Positions 40,501 to 53,265 of a stretch of 64,000 nucleotides of DNA are shown piece after piece (the first letter of the stretch is position 1; each line of letters starts with the position of its first letter). The stretch is taken from contig CM022673.1 in the NCBI GenBank assembly GCA_012295275.1, positions 265,001 through 329,000 on the forward strand, in the 5' to 3' direction. The notes below the pieces were generated by a model. It worked only from the letters and a program-made list of their open reading frames with translations. It ran no database searches and was not told where the DNA came from. The translations under genes were made by a program, and so were the position numbers. This DNA comes from Chrysomallon squamiferum. Lineage: Eukaryota > Mollusca > Gastropoda > Neomphalida > Peltospiridae.

Positions 40501-43500
40501 CAAAAACAGTAACAGTAACAAAACTTTGGTATGACAATGAACAAATATTAAAGCATTCTTGATGCTCTCCAGAAATACAGCTATAATATTTTTTAATTTG
40601 TAGAAAACTAGTAACCAGTTACAGAATAATACACTAAAATAACAGGTTTGTGAGGATGATATTTTTCTTTTCTCATGAAGTCTTTTTATACTGAAAATCA
40701 TTGGTAAATTGATGTGGTTACTTTACAGTGGACTACTCTGTAATCAAAAAAAAAAAAAAAAAAATAGAACCCCCCAAATATTTAATGTTTCTTTCAAAAT
40801 GATTTTATAATATAAAAGAAAAATATCAGCAGTATTATTGTACTGTAACACTTCATTTTCACATTCAGCATCAACACATATATGATTCTGTCAAGATTAA
40901 AAAGAAGGGATTCAGAATTGTGACAGTAATAATGAACTGTGAATGAGAAACACTCAGTGAGAAAAATACCAACCAAATCTTTGACATCAGACTCTAGCAA
41001 GATGTGTCTGATGATTCCATCTTCCTCTTTGTAGGACAATGTAATCTGATTGTTGTTACTGAGGCTTGTTCGAAGTAGGAATGTCCCAGCAGGTTGTAGT
41101 TCCAGTAGATCATTTGCATCATCATATGATAAAGTATCATGGAAATAGGCCAAATCACAAACATCCTTATTCTTACCATCTGTGCATAAAAAATATTTTA
41201 TGACTTGAGCATTTGCTGGTTTAAGAAAATATACCAGATTTTACTTTAATATAAATTATGAAGTTATTTCATCAGATCTAAAATTAACACTGAATGGCTT
41301 CCAATTTTAAAAAGCTATTTTAACACTGTTTCTTTCGTCAACAAATGAAGAGTTTTTGTCTATAAAAGTGAAAATATAATTAATTAAATTTAATATAAAA
41401 GATTTCATTAATTTGGAAAATATAGTTTTTCTCTATACAAATTATAATGTTTAGCCCAGACTTATGTTTACACTGTGATTAGTTAATGCACATAATTACT
41501 ATTACCAATTTTCTTCAAATATATATTTTTAATACTGATGAAATAAAAAAATAAGTCAAACAATTACTATTGCTTTTCATCTTTCAGTGAAATATAATAT
41601 TTAATAACTATTGCAATAATTGTAAACAGAAGGCTGAGTAACAACAACAATCATAGAAGAAATACCCTGTAAAACTAGACAAATAAACTGAAAATAATAA
41701 TACCAAAATTTTACCCCTTAAATTTGTAACATTTTAGAAATGTAGTATTTAGAGATTTAAAAAATTACATAGTGACAATAAAATGCTTTACAATCCTATA
41801 AAAATAACACAAAATATAAGTAAAAGAGCGTACCAGAATAAACCAGTTTGTAAATCAAAGCAGACACAAATCTGGTTTCAGAATCATATGTGTCCTTCAT
41901 CAAATATTTCAAAGTCTGCTGATCTTTTATGCTGAAAGTCTATTAAAAAATAATTAGAAATAAAATAAAATAAAATATCTAGAAATGTCCACATAATTAA
42001 ACCTATGACAGTTAAAATAACAAATTGAATCAATCAAAGCAAATGAATATTATAATTTATTTTTAAAGTAGTAAAATAATTTAAAATTCAAACATTTAGG
42101 GATAAAAGAAGGAATCAATCTTACTGCAATGACACTATGAAGATAGTGGTTTGAGTGATTTTGTTATATGTCTTTGATAATTTAAATTTATTATTTTCAA
42201 ACACTGATGATTCAAATAATTATTTGCAAAATGCCCCACCATTCCATTTCATTAATTTTTTTTCTTCTTTTTCTGAACCACATGATAATTTATGGACAAT
42301 TAATATTTATTTACTTGAATAAAATATTCATTGTCCAAAATGTTTTGTATTAAATTCAATATTATGAAAATTGCTTTGAATACTGAGAATTAAAAACTAA
42401 TGATAGATAAAGACTTGATGTTTTATTTATTTATAATTGTGCATATTCTTTCTTACTTTTTTCCCCACCCCAAATATGAATGCATAAATAAATTATTAAG
42501 GAGCCGTTTCATACTTTGATATTAAATACAACTGTCTAACCTCTTTCTTTCGAGATAACAGCAGATATATGAACAGTCCATTAAGCACTGCTAAATGGGA
42601 ACAGTGGATGGTAATTTTATCTTTGCTGCCTCCTGGTTTTTCTATCTGAAAGCTCAAGCTCATTGTGTTGGTGTACATGAATTTTGTATCAAGACAACTT
42701 AGAAGAAAGTTATAACATTGGCCAGCTAAAAAATTACAAAAAGATATGAATAATAACTTTTTTTTTTTAAAAATAATCACAATTAAGCTTCACTGATTAT
42801 AATTGTAAATTATTTGTGGTTTAATTTTATTAGTGACCATAATGCCACTGGGATAAGTACAGTTCTTTTGTATGCATTTGCATACAAATATAAAATTAGG
42901 AAGAAATCACATATGAATCTATGCTATGTGACAAAGTTTTAACAAAGTTGTAATGCTACAAAGATAAATAAAAGAAATCTTTGAACAAATAAATAAACAT
43001 TAAATTAAATAAAGAAATAAATAAAATAAAGCAATAGGAATTAAATAACAATTCTTCTAAAGTCATATAATAAAAGATATGAGTTATATAAAAAAAGAAG
43101 AAAGGTAAATTTTAAAAACATTGCTTATTATGATAAAAGAAATTTACAAATATCAATTGAATCATTTTTAGTACTGCCTAATAGCTGAGAGATTAATATA
43201 AAAAATAAACAAATACAAACCATTCAATGCTAGTCGCTGAAAACAAATCATGGCCTCTTTCTTTTCTTCTAGATAACCAGTTTCCAAAATATTCACAATA
43301 AAAGCCAAAGCTTTCAGTGATAGTAACTACAAAGAGTAACATCAAGTTAAAAAAATTAATCTATTATAACAATGAATTTAATTATGCTGTTAATACAAGT
43401 CTTTGATAATGTGAACAAACATCCTAGATCACATCAGTATGATTGATGTATCTGTTTTACACATCAATTAACCTTTGCTAATAATAAAATATGATTTCCA

Positions 43501-45843
43501 ATAGAATAAAAAACATATAAGAAAGTCTTGTGACAATAGTAATAATAATTTTTTATTAATGAGTTATTAATGTTTTACTAACAACCTGTTCTGAGCAAAA
43601 ACTTACATTCTGACTTATTTCATGTGAAAAAGCCAACGAACTGAGAGTTTTCACAATGTCTGACACACAAATGCACCATTTACAATTGAAACATCCAATA
43701 TTGACATTTCTGTTCTCACTTTTCATGGCATCCATAAGCCAAACAAGTAACCACCAAAATGATTCCACTTCTGCAATATATTAAAAGAATAAGATATTTA
43801 AATATATCTTAAAGCACACAAAAAAAAAAAAGAAAAAAGAACTAACTAAATAAATAAACTGTTTTTAAGTCACCAAATATATTGCTTAGTTGTGTATAAA
43901 ATTTTGGTGAATTCATACCTAGAGTTTTAAGAGGATCCACTTAATATTTTTCAATGAATCTTTTACATGCTTTTTTAAGAAAGAAGAGCAGCAACTTTAA
44001 GATCTTTGATACACTAATCTTATGAGCTTGTTTGGAATAGTAAACAGCTATAGAGACCACAGTAGGAATTAATCCTGCATTAGACAGATGAATCTACATT
44101 ATGATTTTCTGTTCTAGTAAATGTTCTGTTTCTTTACATTATAAAGTTCATATACAAATGGTGCTACTACATTAATTATAATAATAATAAAAATAATCTT
44201 TATTCAACATTTTAAAAACAAATAGACTCTAGTTTCTAAGTCTTCTGTAGTTCATATGGAATATTAAAATATCCCAACACAAATAAATTTACTACTGGAC
44301 TTATGTACACTGTAAACAAAATGTGAGGCATAATCTACATATATTAATACAGTAAATGAAAAACAATATATTTTTATATTCTTCCTGATAACAAACCAAT
44401 ATTAATCTTGATAATGATGCTATTTTTCAGATATCAAATCTTAGCCTGACACAGCTTATCAAATTAAATTGTACCTATTATGGTAAATAAAATAGAAGCA
44501 TTTATTTTTTTATGGATACATACAATGATTTAATTTTCAATTTTTTTTTTTTATTGTGGCTTATAATAAATTATAAAAACAGTATAACAAGTTTGTGAGC
44601 ACTGATAGTACATTTAAATATGATTCCAGTGAAAATACCATTTTCAATCAGAGAAATGAGATTGATGAGCACTCTGTAATTCTGAATTGATAGTCCACAA
44701 ATAATGACAGCCTTTGCTTTTGTCCAAGCTTTCTTGCACTGCTTCAAAGTTAATGAAACTAACTATAAAAAATAAAAAAATTTAATAATAACCATAAAAT
44801 AAATAAATAAATAAAGAAAGAAAGAAAGAATGAAAGAAAGAAATGACAGAAAAAAATGAAATAAAATTTTATTAAAAAAGTAAGTAAATTAAATTTAAAC
44901 AAACTTGTTAAATAATTATTTATTTTTTCCAGCTTGTCATATTAACACATCATAGCTTATATCATCAGTATAAAACAATTCAAACCAAATGAGATATACT
45001 AAAATTGAAACAATAGAATAAAACAAATCTGTCTGTAAAACAGCTGTAAACAAAAGATCATGCATTTTAAGTTTTTGACATTGAATATTTTTGTTAATAA
45101 ACATCAGATTAATAATGCAATGTACTTATAATCAATTAAACAAGGTTTACTATTGAGAATACTGAAGGATCAAGTTCACCCCAATAATCATGAAAAAAAC
45201 GGAAGATGGTCTTACAGCATGAACAAATTATTAAAGATGTCACAGCATATTTTAAATTTAACAGTTACTAGGTGTCAAAAATAAAGTTTTTATTTAATTT
45301 ATATTTTCCAGCACTGACTTGAGAAGAAACAAGATTAATACAGATAAAATATCTTGAAAATATTCATTTTAATTTCTTAACTCAATACTGACATTTTTAG
45401 TTAACTTAATTTTATTATTCACCTTTATACCAGTTTCATCTTGCAGGTAATATTTGCCATTTTCTGTCTTATGTAAACTCCACAAAAGCTGAATAATGCA
45501 ATCATCTAAAAACTGCAACAAATATTACAATAAAGTAGTTTGAATAATAAATAATTTATTTGGGGGAAAAGCTCTTTTAAAACACAATAAGAAAACAGAC
45601 ACAAAGAAAAATCCCAACAAACCAAGAAAGTAAAAATCACAAAAACATAAACAAAAAAAAAAAAACCCAAAACAACCTCACAACCCCATGAAACAAACAT
45701 TTGCAATGTTTTATTCTTCTAAGTAAAGAAAAAAAAAATCTTCATATTCTTTTATTAGTTATTTTTTATTGTCATATGTCACAATATCCAAAAACAATAA
45801 AACAATAATACAAAGTATATTTAGGCCACTGGTATTTTAAAAT

Positions 45844-45884
<41 letters not shown>

Positions 45885-48800
45885 CTATTTTCATTAATTA
45901 TCTAAAATTTCTTTTTTTCCCTTTGAAAACAATTAATAACATAGAATTGAATTTTATATTGTGTTCTTTAATAAAGAAAGTACAATAATCTACCTCACAT
46001 TTGCTTAGAACTTCCATAAAAACATCAGGAATATCATCTGTCATAAATGGCTGCAATGAAAAGGGAAGAAATAAAGAAATACTTGACTTTAACCATTTAC
46101 TACATAATTTACACAGTATTTTAAATCTGATTACAAATGAATGAATGCTTTAAAAATATATTTCAATAGTTTTTGCATTTCCTAATGTAATGATGATGTC
46201 AGAAAAAAAAAAAAATAATAAAAAAAATAAGCAACACACCTAATTGCATGGAAAACATTATTGCAATTAACTTATTGTTTCCAAATGCAAGTTATTTGAA
46301 AGTGGCAGAGATATCACAATTTTTTTTTTTTTTTTTTTTGTTTCTCAATGTACACTACATTTATTTCTGTTAATGTTTCAACATGGTATAATAACCCATA
46401 ATTCATGATCCTGAATTACCAGATATGGATTAAGTCAAGTCAAGTTGAAACACTATGGCAATTAACATCCAAGTTTTCTGTCATTTACATTATTAGTATC
46501 CAGTTGTAAAAATAATTGCAATCAGTTTTTACCTTTATAAGATTTTCATGTAGTGGAACATAAACTGCCAAAACATTTATTAGATTTGCAGCACACATCA
46601 TGGCTGTCTCTTGTTTATTTGAAGAATTTACATGCTTGAGCCACCAAACAGCTTTCTCTGTATTTAGAAAAAGGGTATATTATTTGGCAGTTTGATTTCG
46701 AATAAGTGTGTTATTACTAATATCTAATTTAAACTTTATTTGTGAAAAATTACACTTAATTTTACTTTTCAATATTATTAAAATTTTAAATGTTTTTTCT
46801 TCTTTTTTTCAATTTTTTTTACACACTGAAATTTGTCTTTCAGTTGATCTCTCTCTCTATATATAAAGAAAAGATATACAAAATTAATAATAATAATAAT
46901 TAAAAAAAACAACAACAGATAAACAAACAAATAAATTAAAATATCCATAATTGCACATGTTCAATAAGGAGTTAGTAATCTTGTTGACTATTATATATTT
47001 ATACCAGAAAGTTTTTCTTCACACATAAGATTTGCTACGTTTTTCCGACTGCAGATATGATGATTGAAAACCTCTTTTAAAACAATACATATCTCTGCAT
47101 TAATACCCTCTGTCTCCTCGGTTATACACTGAGTATGTTGGTCTTTCAGTTTTGAAATCAATAGTCTAAGCTCCTTCAGAAGCGGTTCTTAAAAGAAAAT
47201 GAAAATCAGTAATTTAATAACAAATACTGAATGCAATGACATTAAAAGTACAATTTATTTTACACTTTATAGTAATGCAAATAATGGATTACCAAAAAAT
47301 TATACACATAAATCTATATAGTGGTTGTGACAGATAATATTTACTTACCTTGGGCCTGATGTGCTAACTGTGTCTTCAGACTGTCATCTCTAACCAAAGC
47401 TAATGGAATAACATATGTAACTGCACTGGCTGTTAAACTGGCTTCTTGATCAATAAGCATTTTGGCACTTTCCACATATCCATTGTCACAAGCATAATGT
47501 AATGGTGTTTTTTCACCTTTTCCTTTAACACTCAAAGAAAAACCTTCCTTTGCCATTGTTTTGAGAATTTCAGTTTTTCCATATTTTGCAGCAATACATA
47601 TGAGTGGTTCTTTAATTTTCATTGTTTTCTGCATTGTTTTCATTGTTTGTGGGGTAGAAACATAATCTACACCACACGGTGAATGTGAGTCAAACTTGCG
47701 GTTCAATTTCTTATACAGTAACAGAAATGCTTCCTTGTTCCCACTGATTGTTGCTCCATATAAGGCTTTAAGCAGCTCATTGTCCGTGAATGACTGATAG
47801 TGCAATGTTTTCTCACACAGTATTCCATTAGTATTCCATGATGCCCAGTAAAGAAATTCTTCACATTTCTTTGACTTGTCATTAATAAGTTTTGTCAAAC
47901 TTCCATGTTTAAGGAATGTCTTTGCTTTCATATGTTTAAATAGAAGATTAACAAAATCTGGCAGAGAACAAGCCTGATGGCTACATATGAGTGACAAATC
48001 AGTGCATTGTTCTCGGACTTCATTAGCAAATCGTACTGCCAGATATTGGTAATTTTCTTCTGCAATTTTAATCAGAAACCAGTTATCAGTATCTAGCATG
48101 TCTGCTTTATTAACAAGTCGCACACGCTGGTATATAAAATCAAGACTACAATACTGAAGAACAATTAATGGACTGTAACACCCAATGATATAAGCAATTG
48201 CATCAAAAATTGAAGGATGCCTTGCTGTTATAAAGGAACTGTTAGATACTAGCAAACCTGAACAAAGACAAGCTGCAGCATCTTCAATATCTTTGGGTCT
48301 AGCCATTCTAATGCCTACTTGGTTCAAAAACCTGTTCAGTTTTGATGGGAGTGCACAAATATCTGATTCTTTAATCGTACCATTTCCATGGATAAGCAAA
48401 TAAAAAACTGCCCTATGATTTTTTTTTTCAATGAACATGTTTTCAATTATGCTTACCAAAAACTGCTGTGGATCTGAAAAAAAGTCAACTGGATGGGACT
48501 CAAAGTCACCACTTTTACTTGTGTCAACAAAGAGTCTGCAACATTCTGGAAATCCAATTAGTTTAGCTGTTTCATTTACAATACTCTTCTTGACTTTTTC
48601 GTCCATATCAATGTTATGGTAACGAAGATGACTTTGAAGAATTTCTAATCTTTCATTTTCTGACAGGTAGTGTTTTTGTGTGAGATCCAAAACACAATTT
48701 TTTGTCATAAAATATGATAGTGATTTTCTTATCCTAACATGAGCTTCTGTTAGTAAACAGCTTTTTGTTGTTATAATCAAATATAACCTTGTGTTTTCAA

Positions 48801-51800
48801 TAGCAATTTCACTTTGTTCTTCATATTTCCAATGGGCTATAAATTTATCTATAACAGTTTTTACTGAGTCAAGTGCAGCAGCATTAACAAGTGAAGACTT
48901 TCCAAAAAGGTCTTCACACAATATTACAGTTTTTTCTTCTGGGTTCCAGAATTCAAGGTCGCGAATTTCTCTCATAATCACTGGGTGGTAATCTTTTTGC
49001 ATCAGAGTCAGAACTATCTGTCGACTCATCAATGTTTTGCCTTCACCTGGACCACCACTTATAAATAAACATCCATGCTGAAATATAAGTTTCTTCGCCT
49101 TGGAATAAGCACCAGTTTCAACAAACAGATCTGCATCTAGTTTTAATTCTTGAATTGTTTGCACTAAAATAAAATGTATTAAAGTAGTTTTAATAACATT
49201 TGCTAATATTATAGGCATAAATTTTTTTAAAATAGAGAAGTCTTTCTCCATAAATAAAGATTTATATTTTAACAATTAAAAACAAGAACGTTAAGTATCT
49301 GGCATTTTATGTAAGGTACAGCCTAATTCTAAACTTTGTAAATATGCTGTACACATTCTGAGCACATATTTTAAATTTTTTTTTTTTAAATAATTGTTAT
49401 GATGAATTTATTTTGTCTAACAGTAATACTTTTTTTTTTTTTTTTTAAATTCTTGTTATAATTTTTTTTTACCATAACAGCATATATAAAAATAACATAC
49501 AAACCTTCTATGTTTCTGGCTTTAAATTCAGTTACATTTTCTGAATTTTCGGATGTATCAGCTGGCAAATAATCAGAATCTAGAATAATATTCACAATAC
49601 ATTAAACTATTTGGGAACATAAAATAAAATATATATGAAACAAGGCCAAATTTATAATAAGAAATCTTTTAGCAACAAATTATAAATTATATACAAATGC
49701 ATAAAAAAAACAAATTAGTTGCACTTGATAACTGGTATATTCTTTTGCCCTTAAGTGTAGTTAAATAAACATTCATTGCGATATATCAGTATATTCTTGA
49801 ATTAAAAGCTCATTCATGTTTATTAACATCTAAAAATTCAAATTTTTTTTACTTTAATTATTTTTAAAATACATATATACCATTCAACATATACAAAAAC
49901 AAAAATAAAAATAAACTAGCTATGGTTATGTTAGATATTAGAGATACTTACCAGAAAGGAAACAGTGTTCTGTATCAACAGGTGTATTGATTATTTTTTC
50001 AACTGCATTTAAATATCGCCGTTGTCTGAGACCTTTTATCAGAACTTCAAAGCCAAAATTCTTTCTCTGAACTATTTTTCTTAAAAGAATACGCATTCTT
50101 GTTTTGTTGGTGTTTGGATTTGTGCTTCTTATTTCATCAACATCATCCCAGGTTAAAGCTCCTTCTTGATACACGAAATCAATGATGTCATTAGCGTTTA
50201 TTTCGTCTAGCAAATATAAATGACATTTTCGCAGCTTTTCTTGATTTTCTGCCCACTGCTGCTCATTGGATGGTTCTTTGGGTCTAGTTTTTGGTTGTAC
50301 ATACACTGCTTGTCTACAACCAGGAATGTTGTTATCTGAAAATAAATATTTTAATAATCATTTCTCAGTTTTGAGTTTTTGCAGGATAACATTACATTTA
50401 TAAAAATAATTGTTTTACAAATGAATTTACCCTTTCAGATTTAACTTAAATGGTCTGGTCTATGATGCTGTATTAAAATATATAAATCAGTAAAAACAAC
50501 AACAAAAAAACAACGAATTTTTCAGTTTTACACAGTAGATAATTCAGTAAATTTAGAATAATCATTATAATGGCTTACCCTGTCAGGAACGCGCATTCCA
50601 AGCATGACCTTTGATAAGCCAATTGTGGGAGTCAACGGCAATACGTCAGCAGTTCCAAGATTATTATTATTATCATTACTGAAATTTTTTGGAACGACCT
50701 CCCCCACCCACAACTAATCAAAAGAGAAAAAAATTTGTATCTAACAAAAGGAATATATAATGACATGCATAATAACGTTCTATAACATTTACAGCGTTCG
50801 TTGACAAATTATAATTACAGGCTCCTTGCTACATTTTGTCTTTTCTGCCATTCTCACTTTCTAACCTAATCTGGTAGCAACAGTAACCTTTTTCTATTTT
50901 TAGAAACGTCTGCTGCGTCAATTAGCTTTTTCGCGCCAAATCTAAAAATAAGGTAAAAAACGTAAAGAAACATTTAAGATTCAGATTAATATGTATGTAT
51001 GTATAACAAGTATGTATAACAACCGTATAACAAGTCTCACAGAAGGACAGATTTTGCCCACTTTTCTAAAATTTCAATACATCAGTATTTGCTAAAGACT
51101 GATTCTCATTGGTCAAAAGGTCTGGCAGTAGCAACAAATTATATTGAATAAAAAAAAAAAAAAACAACAAAAAAAGAAATTTTTTTTTTTGAGAAAGTCA
51201 TCTTTATTTTACACAAAGTTATATTCATTTTTCGATTTTCTCTTGGTTGAGCGTTGCATTTTTATTTTTTTTTTTTTTTTTTTAATTCTTTTACATGTTT
51301 ATAACTTGTCTTTTGTATTTAATATCACTGTCAGTTACAACAGTTCTATACAAGATACATGTCGTGTATGATGTACTAAGTAACTAAGGCATGTGGAGAT
51401 AATAGCAAAGCGCGGCGGCTATTTTGCCCTAATTGGCTGTACCACTTCAACCATATCACGCTTGAGGATGTGCACCGCTTGCTAGCTTTTCATCGCCTTT
51501 TATTATGTTATATCTGGGGATTTCACCATAACAACACAGGCGGAAAATCTATAAGCATTCTCGATTTTGAATATTTCGATTCGGTTGAGTTTTTCTGTAT
51601 CTACGATGATTTTGTGAAATATAAATTTTCAACACGCTTGAATCACTTAAGCTGGATATATGACATGAATGAAAAACAGTTGGACATTAAATTGTTTTTC
51701 ATCTTATTGTTTTTGAAATTCTATCAAGCAGCTGCACGTATGCTAATTGTTATTTTTACCATTTGAAACATGGTCAGTTCAGTTTCTTGTCTTGTCTTAT

Positions 51801-53265
51801 GTTTGAGAATGTAAACTTACTCTTCTTAAATTACATATAGTTAACATAAGGATGATGGAAAAAAATGTGACTAATGTTATAATGGTATTTTCCATCCACA
51901 GTTGTCTGGAGTCTCGATCTCTTCGGATTTTAAAATAATAAAAATTGCCGCCTCTTTCCAAATCAAACAAGTACATGCTACTGTATTCTCTGTTGATTTA
52001 ATTTTTACAGTTCATTCAACCAAATTTTGCATTCCTTTTCATAATTTCTTTTGATTTTTGATTTTCTTTTTGGTTTGTTGTTGATTTGTTTCTTTATTAT
52101 TTGATATTGCCCAGAATTTTTTTTTAAATGTAGCAGTTTTCGGTCAAAAACCGCAATTGTCTTCAATTGTGTTTAACTGATCGAAAATAATAACCAATTA
52201 CAGGCTTTGAAATTACTGCTACTTCCTTAATATTTAACACAACTAGTTGATCTTGATCTTAATATTAAACACATTTACTTGATCAGGGGTTTGAAAATGT
52301 TGTCCACATACCACGTATACTGATTTATTTGTCTTAAAAATGTATATTAATAAATACGACTACCATGCCAGTAACCTTGTCTGTTGTTGACTTTGAGTAA
52401 ATGAGCTTCACTGTATTGTAAATGTTTTATACAACTAACGTACAAAGCTAGATCACTTCAAAAGGCATATAAAGAATTTTTAGGGCAAAAATAGTTTTTG
52501 TTTTTGTTTTTTTTTCTCACAAAAGTGAAATGCATGTCATTCTTATTCCTTTCTTTTATTAACGTAAATAATACCCCCCCCATAAAAAAATTATTTCATT
52601 TTTAGACATATTAAAATTAATTTTCCTTTATTTAGAAATATGATGGTATTGATTTCATCCATTATGTATTTAATTAATTAATTTTAAAATTTTAAAATTA
52701 ATAATAATAATAATAATGATATTATTATTATTATTATTTTTATTATTATTATTATTATTATCTTGGGCACTATTACTATTTATTTACTGGTTTATTATTA
52801 TTTTTTAAATTATATTTTTAATTTGTTATGAAAAAATAAATAAAAAGAAGAATTCGATTCTAAATTGATAAATTAGTAATCTACAAGATGAAGGTTGCAG
52901 AGTGGACTATTATATTTTTCTTCTTGTTTGTACGATTTTTATCCCCCAAGAAGTTTCAACATTTTTATTCCTCACCCCCATACGCACACACACGCATCCT
53001 CGTCACAAAAACACAAATTCGTGGAGAATATTTTTCTTACCGTACATGTGTAGTTCAGAATCACTACAAAAGAAAGAAAAAACAAAACAAATTGTTACAA
53101 CATCAATATTAATGTTTACAAATTGTTTCATACGTAATTATATGACTGTAAGCTAATTATTTTAATGTTGCATTGTTAACTTACATAATAAATTACTAAG
53201 TTGAGGATATATTAAAAATGATAAAACATTCGTTAATACCTCTCATTTTCTTCGCGGTCATCCAT
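37551..53265 (-). CDS. CARD / STAND NTPase / ankyrin / SH2 protein, putative innate immune signalling scaffold
   Basis: Not a named gene I recognise. Exons on the minus strand: 53240-53265, 53041-53063, 49952-50335, 49505-49579, 47349-49163, 47005-47187, 46533-46657, 45994-46050, 45423-45512, 44639-44762, 43607-43770, 43221-43326, 42541-42725, 41834-41939, 40974-41179, 40354-40456, 39980-40137, 39050-39140, 38391-38545, 37551-37790. Every junction keeps phase: 4416 nt, 1471 aa. Domains: CARD-like death fold about 45-131; STAND-type P-loop NTPase from about 170, with Walker A GGPGEGKT (206-213) and Walker B VILCEDLFG (249-257), closest in look to the nSTAND3 group; two or three ankyrin repeats about 688-746; helical ARM/HEAT-like segments with repeated VxxWWL/ESFWWLL starts; SH2 about 1163-1258; a helical tail to 1471. 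Plus-strand neighbours are unrelated. I infer a cytosolic sensor or adaptor that oligomerises through the NTPase and reads phosphotyrosine. The N-terminal two exons are inferred from splice sites and phase alone. Confidence 0.85.
40354..41179 (-). other. SH2 domain split over two exons
   Basis: Exons 40974-41179 and 40354-40456 code residues 1155-1257. The pattern is SH2: AYFHDTLSYDDANDLL (helix A), PAGTFLLRTS (strand B with the phosphotyrosine-binding Arg, residue 1191), NQITLSYKEE (strand C), IIRHILLE (strand D with the conserved His, 1213), then SFDKLRQLFHK (helix B). The usual Trp at the domain start is replaced by Ala-Tyr. Both main phosphotyrosine contacts are kept, so binding is likely, though untested. 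Confidence 0.85.
45847..45882. repeat. (AAT)n microsatellite
   Basis: About 12 AAT units inside an intron of the CARD-STAND gene. Confidence 0.9.
47349..49163 (-). other. STAND NTPase and ankyrin exon (1815 nt)
   Basis: One long exon holds the nucleotide-binding core and the ankyrin repeats, residues 170-774. It begins with a short helix, then GCLFISGGPGEGKTLMSRQI (Walker A), YHPVIMREIRDLEFW, TVILCEDLFG (Walker B), TRLYLIITTKS (sensor-1-like strand), then a helical region typical of the STAND lid and winged-helix part. The ankyrin part has EPLICIAAKYGKTEILKTM and EKTPLHYACDNGYVESAKML. One unbroken long exon among small ones is common in animal STAND/NLR genes and could reflect an ancestral retrocopy or domain capture. 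Confidence 0.85.
49952..50335 (-). other. CARD-encoding exon
   Basis: Codes residues 17-144 of the CARD-STAND protein. From about residue 45 it fits a six-helix CARD: LRKCHLYLLDEI (helix 1), NDIIDFVYQEG (helix 2), ALTWDDVDEIR (helix 3, the usual Lt-ee--eI pattern), TRMRILLRKIVQRK (helix 4), FGFEVLIKGLRQRR (helix 5), YLNAVEKI (helix 6). A death-effector or pyrin fold is the alternative, but the helix 3 and helix 5 patterns favour CARD. The acceptor requires a phase-1 upstream exon, which the 23-nt microexon provides. Confidence 0.8.
50336..53040 (-). other. Intron 2 of the CARD-STAND gene
   Basis: This 2.7-kb intron holds a stretch at 50578-50713 with an open frame and a good donor (GTAAGC), whose phase does not fit the CARD exon. 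It also holds an unusually GC- and CpG-richer patch at about 51400-51560, and the (AAT)n/(ATT)n inverted repeat at 52697-52760. It could contain an alternative promoter and first exon. Confidence 0.55.
52697..52760. repeat. (AAT)n-(ATT)n inverted repeat
   Basis: A run of AAT units meets a run of ATT units with only GATATT between them, so each strand can fold into a long AT hairpin or cruciform. Confidence 0.85.
53041..53063 (-). other. 23-nt microexon of the CARD-STAND gene
   Basis: A strong acceptor (TTTTTTCTTTCTTTTGTAG) and donor (GTAAGA) enclose 23 nt. The exon before it ends in phase 2 and the CARD exon starts in phase 1; 23 nt is exactly what joins them. The junction reads MDDREENESDSELHMYDNN. 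No other upstream combination I tried kept the CARD frame open to an ATG. Confidence 0.7.

Noticed and set aside
48431-48991. Plus-strand frames of 63-66 codons
   Set aside because: Antisense shadows of the long STAND NTPase exon.
50528-50713. MWVGEVV frame as the coding first exon of the CARD-STAND gene
   Set aside because: Its donor leaves phase 0 while the CARD exon needs phase 1; joining them hits a stop. The 53240-53265 and 53041-53063 exons fit in phase.
52888-53156. Plus-strand frames of 74-84 codons, including a possible signal-like start
   Set aside because: Two overlapping frames in AT-rich intronic DNA with no similarity; they overlap the minus-strand microexon and look like chance.
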